Below are positions 6,125 to 9,339 of a stretch of DNA of 9,339 bases, in pieces. The notes under the pieces are model-generated. The model made no database searches and was not told the DNA's origin. It saw nothing but the letters and a program-made list of their open reading frames with translations. Every line of letters starts with the position of its first letter. Positions within the stretch are counted from its first letter, which is position 1. The stretch covers positions 1-9,339 of the forward strand of contig JAGSPQ010000060.1 in NCBI GenBank assembly GCA_018262385.1. The letters are read 5' to 3'. The DNA comes from Myxococcaceae bacterium. Lineage in GTDB: Bacteria > Myxococcota > Myxococcia > Myxococcales > Myxococcaceae. The translations under genes and the position numbers were made by a program.

Positions 6125-6297
6125 ATCGCCGGCTTTCTGGCGGCCCGGGGACTCGACGAGGGCTGCTGCGGAGGGGTCGGCACCGGGCGGAGCACCTGCT
6201 TGCCCGAGTGCATCAACTGCAGCTCCAGCGCGTCGCGCATTTCGTGCACGGCCTCGCAGCTCTCTTCTTCTGCTTCCAACCGGTAGGTTTCGCCCAT
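6103..6297 (-). CDS. Predicted small protein, 64 residues, unknown function
   Basis: I do not recognise this protein. ATG 6297 has GAGG 4 nt upstream, and most codons end in G or C, as in the neighbouring genes. The N-terminal half (residues 1-32) is acidic and helix-like, with EAEEESCEAVHEMRDALELQ; the C-terminal half is Pro/Gln then Arg/Lys rich (PTPPQQPSSS, RAARKPAIQRSRR). No signal peptide or membrane span. It converges on the helicase, and its last 22 bp lie within the helicase coding sequence, so no separate terminator fits between them. It starts 51 bp after the stop of the PQQ-propeller gene on the same strand, so it may be the last gene of that transcript. A chance open frame is possible. 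Confidence 0.5.
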   Translation of the reverse strand: MGETYRLEAEEESCEAVHEMRDALELQLMHSGKQVLRPVPTPPQQPSSSPRAARKPAIQRSRRT

Positions 6298-6348
6298 TTC
6301 GCCTCGGGGGACTGCGCGGACTGCAGTGCCTGTGCCAGCGACAACCGA

Positions 6349-8055
6349 TCAAGGGCAGGCGAATTCCTGAAGCGCGGTGTCGGCCCGGCCTGAGTTGCGG
6401 GGATCCTTCTGGTACTTCGGCCACTGCGCGGTGGAGTCGATTCCGCGGGCGTCGACGAGGATCGCCCACAGCGTGCCGGTGCGCGCGCCGGCGTAGAGGA
6501 TCCCCGGCCGTCCGGCCGCCGGGGCGCCGCTGGGGCTGCGGGCGCAGTCCAGCGCGGGCGAGGCCTCGAACACCGGCGGGCCGGCGGCCTCGAGCGGCGC
6601 CGTCCAGCTGCGCACCGGCTGGCCCCCCGCGTAGCGCCACTCGCTCAGCGCCCCGTTCTCGGCCAGCGCATAGAGGCGGCCGCCCTCGCCCAGCACCGGA
6701 GAGTTGACGATCCGATCGCCCGCTCCGAGGTTCGTCGAATCCGTCGAGACCGCCGCGATCCCGGTGGGGATCCCGACCAGCACCAGCCCATCGGAAGCCA
6801 CCACGGGCCCGCTGGCCGACGCCGGCACGCGCGGGGGCGAGAAGCCGAAGTCGAACTTGAAGCTGCCGCTGACCACCGACTGAAAGACGGTGCCACCCGA
6901 ATCGAGCGCGCCGGCGCCGACCAGCCTGCCGCCGTTGACGATCGCCAGCCCGCGGTTGCGGTAGCTCGAGCCCGGGGAGCCGGGCCACTCGCTCTGGTCG
7001 TATTCCGACCAGCCGAGGCCGGTCAGGTCGTAGCGATGGACGCTGGGGTGATCGTCGACGAAGAAGACCGAGTCGCTCGAGGCGACCAGGCTGTCGGGAT
7101 ACTTCAGGTCGTCGCTGGTCGCCCGCACCGCGCACGGGGAGCTCAGCGAGGGACGAAACGCGATCAGCTCCCGGGGCTCGCTGGCGTAGAAGGCCGCGCC
7201 GAGGGGGATCAGCGCCGCAGAGCCCTCGAGCCGGGCGTCCTTCGCGAGGGTGCACTGGGCCAACTGGGCCCCGCTGGCATCGAGTGCGGTCAGCAGCCCG
7301 GTGGCGCCGATCGAGCCGACGAACAGCGCCTGCGGGGCGGTTCCCGGGGCGGAGAGGGCCACCGAGGCCTCGATGCTTCCCAGCGGCGTGCTCCAGCGCT
7401 CCTGGCCGGTGGGGCTGATCGCGAACAGGCTGCCTTGCCGCGAGGACGGGCCGCCCGAGGTCCCGACGTACACCGTGCCGTCCGGGCCGATCGCGGGGGT
7501 GGCGCGAATGGGCAGCGCGAGGCCGCGGCGCCAGAGCAGGCGGGTGACGTTGATCGAATCGGTGGCGGTGATCGTCTTGCCGTCGGGATCGACGCCCGAC
7601 GCCGCGAGCGCGAACGCGCCGCGCAGCCCGGGCAGCGGCGGCTTGGCGAGATCGGCGGCGAAGCAGTAGCAGTTCCCCGAGCAGGGCTGATCGCAGGCCG
7701 CCGCGCCGGCGGGCACCGCGTCGAGCCCCGCCACGGTGAGCGCGGGCCCGGTGAGCGGCCGGGACGCCTCGAGCCAGATGAAGACCACCTCGTCGCGGCG
7801 CCTCGCCGCGGGAACGTCTTCGTACACCGCGCCACTCACCGCAGGCCGATCAGGCAGCGCAGGCACCCGGATTCGAAGCGCGGCCGTGCTGCCGCCACCC
7901 GAGCCACCGCCCGACCCCGCAGTGGAGATGCAGACGCCGGTCGAGGGGTCGCACGTGCCTGCGCCGGCGCAGTCGCCGTCCACGCGGCAGAGCGCGATGC
8001 CGCAGGTGCAGCCCGACCAGAGCAGCGCGCACGCGCTCACCAGGCGAAGGGTCAT
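6349..8055 (-). CDS. PQQ-like beta-propeller protein, exported, probable lipoprotein
   Basis: A 568-residue secreted protein. The N-terminus (MTLRLVSACALLWSGC) is a short signal with Cys16 as likely lipidation site; the lipobox (WSGC) is imperfect, and VSAC9 is an alternative but very close to the start. A Cys-rich segment follows (CRVDGDCAGAGTCDPSTGVC, 23-42), then a Gly/Ser linker (48-57), typical of myxobacterial lipoproteins. Residues 60-170 form a separate domain with C121, C125, C129 and C131. From about 185 come PQQ-type propeller blades: ATPAIGPDGTVYVGTSGG (185-202), GSLFAISPTGQERW (208-221), GPVVASDGLVLVG (416-428), SPVLGEGGRLYALAENG (452-468) and ILYAGARTGTLWAI (519-532), ending in WPKYQKDPRNSG (545-556). 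ATG 8055 overlaps the upstream stop (ATGA), with GGAGG 9 nt before it. Likely a binding or scaffold protein rather than a quinone enzyme. Confidence 0.88.
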   Translation of the reverse strand: MTLRLVSACALLWSGCTCGIALCRVDGDCAGAGTCDPSTGVCISTAGSGGGSGGGSTAALRIRVPALPDRPAVSGAVYEDVPAARRRDEVVFIWLEASRPLTGPALTVAGLDAVPAGAAACDQPCSGNCYCFAADLAKPPLPGLRGAFALAASGVDPDGKTITATDSINVTRLLWRRGLALPIRATPAIGPDGTVYVGTSGGPSSRQGSLFAISPTGQERWSTPLGSIEASVALSAPGTAPQALFVGSIGATGLLTALDASGAQLAQCTLAKDARLEGSAALIPLGAAFYASEPRELIAFRPSLSSPCAVRATSDDLKYPDSLVASSDSVFFVDDHPSVHRYDLTGLGWSEYDQSEWPGSPGSSYRNRGLAIVNGGRLVGAGALDSGGTVFQSVVSGSFKFDFGFSPPRVPASASGPVVASDGLVLVGIPTGIAAVSTDSTNLGAGDRIVNSPVLGEGGRLYALAENGALSEWRYAGGQPVRSWTAPLEAAGPPVFEASPALDCARSPSGAPAAGRPGILYAGARTGTLWAILVDARGIDSTAQWPKYQKDPRNSGRADTALQEFACP

Positions 8056-8921
8056 GGCAGCCGACCTCCGACTTGAAGGCCGGCGCGATCCGAAGCGGCG
8101 AGCACCGACACCGCGATTGGCGTGTCGACCGGCCACCAGGCGAGCGCGCTGCCGACCGCGGCGATCACCGCTCCGACCGGCAGCAGCACCGTCGCCGCCT
8201 GGCCTTCTCGCGCCACCTCGAGCGCGCGGTTGGCCTGCGACAGCGGCACCGCCCCGTCGCGATCGGGGGTCAACTGCGAGCGCCCACTGACCGCGGCGCC
8301 GGCGCACACTCCACCCGCGGCGAGGGTGACGGCCCCGATGCCGAGCAGCGCAAAGCCCGCGGGCCGGCGCGGCGAGGGGGCGAAGACGATGGGCTGCGCG
8401 AACGGCGGCGGCGGATTGGGCTGCGCGACCGGCTCGAGCGTCACCGTGGCACTCAGGGTGTCGAGCTCGAGCTCGTCGAGCATCTGGGCGAGCAGCTCGC
8501 GCGCGGTCTCGGTCAGCTCGACGTCGTCTTCGATCGGGGTGGCGAGGCTGACGTTGCGCATCACCACGCCGTCCGAGCGGACCACCCGCGCGCGGATCAG
8601 CAGGTGGGCGCCGAGCGGGTCGGGCCGCAGGCGCGCATAGACGCCGTAGACCGACTCGGTCGACTCGGCGAAGAAGCGCAGGCACTCGTCGCGGGTCTCG
8701 CACCCCTTCCCCGCCGGCTTGAGCAGCGCCTCCTCGACGGCGGTGCTGCCGGCCAGGCGGATGTCGCGGATCCGCGCCAGCATCACGTCGAACTGGGCCT
8801 GGACGATCTCCCGCTGCGCCGCGGGCATCTCGCGCAGCTCGAGCGGATGCATGGCCAGCCTCGCTCCCTGGGCAGAGGCGGCCGCAGCAGCCAGCGCCGC
8901 GATCAGGCCGAGCGCTCTCAT
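8052..8921 (-). CDS. Exported LpoB/CsgG-like protein with C-terminal membrane hairpin
   Basis: A 289-residue envelope protein of unknown function. It has a signal peptide, MRALGLIAALAAAAASA, with likely cleavage after Ala17. Residues 20-165 look like the LpoB/CsgG-type fold seen in many myxobacterial proteins: helix, strand, a paired-Cys segment GCETRDECL (73-81, C74 and C80 probably disulfide-linked), then YGVYARL (92-98) and HLLIRARVVRSDGVVMRNV (106-124). A Pro-rich linker follows (168-186), then two membrane spans at about 188-212 and 243-263, joined by a loop with SQANRALEVAREGQ. ATG 8921 was chosen because it begins the signal peptide, follows GGAGG at 11 nt and overlaps the upstream stop (ATGA); the 16 residues before it in the open frame overlap the upstream gene and are charged. 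The fold assignment is inference. Confidence 0.85.
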   Translation of the reverse strand: MRALGLIAALAAAAASAQGARLAMHPLELREMPAAQREIVQAQFDVMLARIRDIRLAGSTAVEEALLKPAGKGCETRDECLRFFAESTESVYGVYARLRPDPLGAHLLIRARVVRSDGVVMRNVSLATPIEDDVELTETARELLAQMLDELELDTLSATVTLEPVAQPNPPPPFAQPIVFAPSPRRPAGFALLGIGAVTLAAGGVCAGAAVSGRSQLTPDRDGAVPLSQANRALEVAREGQAATVLLPVGAVIAAVGSALAWWPVDTPIAVSVLAASDRAGLQVGGRLP

Positions 8922-9339
8922 CGCAGCGCCATCCTCCACGCGCGCAGATCGGCTTCGACCCGCTGGCACTGCGTCCCTTGCGCGTTCCTCAGCGAGGTGG
9001 CGATTCCGCGCGCCCTCTGCCTGACCTTCGCCACCTCCGAAGGCGCCGCGTCGTCCTTCATCTTCGCCAGCGACAGCTTCTCCAGATCCTCCAGCTGCTC
9101 CCGGATCCCGCGCTTCCAGCTCTCGGTGGGCTCGCAGCCGGAAGCGGTGGCCAGGCGCGGCCGGGGCTTGACGGCGAGCGTCGCGGCCAGCGCGGGCGGC
9201 GGCCGTGCAGGGGGCGGATCCCAGGCGGGCGAAGGAGGAGGAGGCGGCGGCGTCAGTGCGACCGCGGCGGCAGTGGGGGGCGCGCCCAACCGCGCGATCG
9301 CGATCTGCCCCAGCCCGAGGGCGAACGCCGCCCCCGCAG
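8918..9339 (-). CDS. Membrane-anchored Pro-rich protein, C-terminal part, N-terminus outside window
   Basis: The reading frame is open from the window edge to the stop at 8918 (140 whole codons), so the true start lies upstream. The visible N-terminal part (AGAAFALGLGQIAIARLG) is a hydrophobic span. A long Pro/Ala-rich spacer follows (PPPPPP, then PAWDPPPARPPP and KPRPR). The last 75 residues or so form a mainly helical, charged domain with two Cys (GCEPTESW, TQCQRVEADL). The layout of one membrane span, a stiff periplasm-crossing spacer and a small end domain recalls TonB, but the end domain has no TonB signature. The stop overlaps the next gene's ATG (ATGA). A shorter form from the TTG at 9289 is possible but would lose the membrane span. 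Confidence 0.72.
   Translation of the reverse strand, partial: AGAAFALGLGQIAIARLGAPPTAAAVALTPPPPPPSPAWDPPPARPPPALAATLAVKPRPRLATASGCEPTESWKRGIREQLEDLEKLSLAKMKDDAAPSEVAKVRQRARGIATSLRNAQGTQCQRVEADLRAWRMALR

Noticed and set aside
6308..6340. Possible terminator around ACTGCAGT between the PQQ-propeller gene and the 64-residue gene.
   Set aside because: The palindrome has only 8 bp, with no loop and no T-run on either strand.
8056..8703. An upstream extension of the PQQ-propeller reading frame giving a 784-residue protein.
   Set aside because: The extension overlaps the exported LpoB-like gene in another frame, is Arg/Pro/Ala-rich nonsense, and would bury the signal peptide that starts at 8055.
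8918..9339. TonB assignment for the partial membrane-anchored Pro-rich protein.
   Set aside because: Only the spacer style matches; the C-terminal domain is helical with two Cys and shows no TonB-like end, and no receptor or ExbB/ExbD genes are visible.

Overview
This 9.3 kb window is very GC-rich, and its codons strongly favour G or C at the third position. Its gene content suggests a member of the Myxococcota (delta-proteobacterial lineage). The markers are a class II-type photolyase, an archaeal-like short-chain prenyl synthase with a DDxxD first motif, a Cys-rich lipoprotein-like PQQ-propeller protein ending in a 'WPKYQKDPRNSG' signature, and envelope proteins with Pro-rich linkers and C-terminal membrane hairpins. 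The taxonomic placement is inference from style and families, not from a search.

Layout. (1) Positions 1-342, minus: N-terminal part of a polyprenyl (probably geranylgeranyl) diphosphate synthase, cut by the window edge. (2) 343-583: divergent control region holding two overlapping back-to-back sigma70-like promoters and two 11-bp-phased repeats. (3) 584-2041, plus: photolyase. (4) 2008-2394, minus: small GGQ release-factor-like protein, overlapping the photolyase tail to tail. (5) 2476-6124, plus: tight four-gene run of a DUF309/CPXCG fusion protein, an alpha/beta hydrolase, an 86-residue hydrolase partner and a DEAD-box RNA helicase with a repeat-expanded linker and a DbpA-type RNA-binding C-terminus. 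(6) 6103-6297, minus: a 64-residue predicted small protein overlapping the helicase end. (7) 9339-6349, minus: three-gene envelope locus with ATGA couplings (partial membrane-anchored Pro-rich protein; exported LpoB/CsgG-like protein with a membrane hairpin; PQQ-propeller lipoprotein-like protein).

How the genes may work together. The divergent prenyl synthase/photolyase pair fits a light-response module: GGPP feeds carotenoid synthesis and photolyase repairs UV damage, and both promoters share one AT-rich core. The DUF309-hydrolase-partner-helicase run is probably one transcript, with a TGATG overlap, then a 0-bp gap, then a 38-bp gap. The three-gene minus-strand locus is translationally coupled and looks like an uncharacterised envelope complex. 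No CRISPR array, insertion sequence, tRNA, rRNA or defence system was seen. The most promising undescribed items are the shared light-type promoter core, the DUF309-CPXCG fusion, the hydrolase/86-residue pair and the coupled envelope locus.
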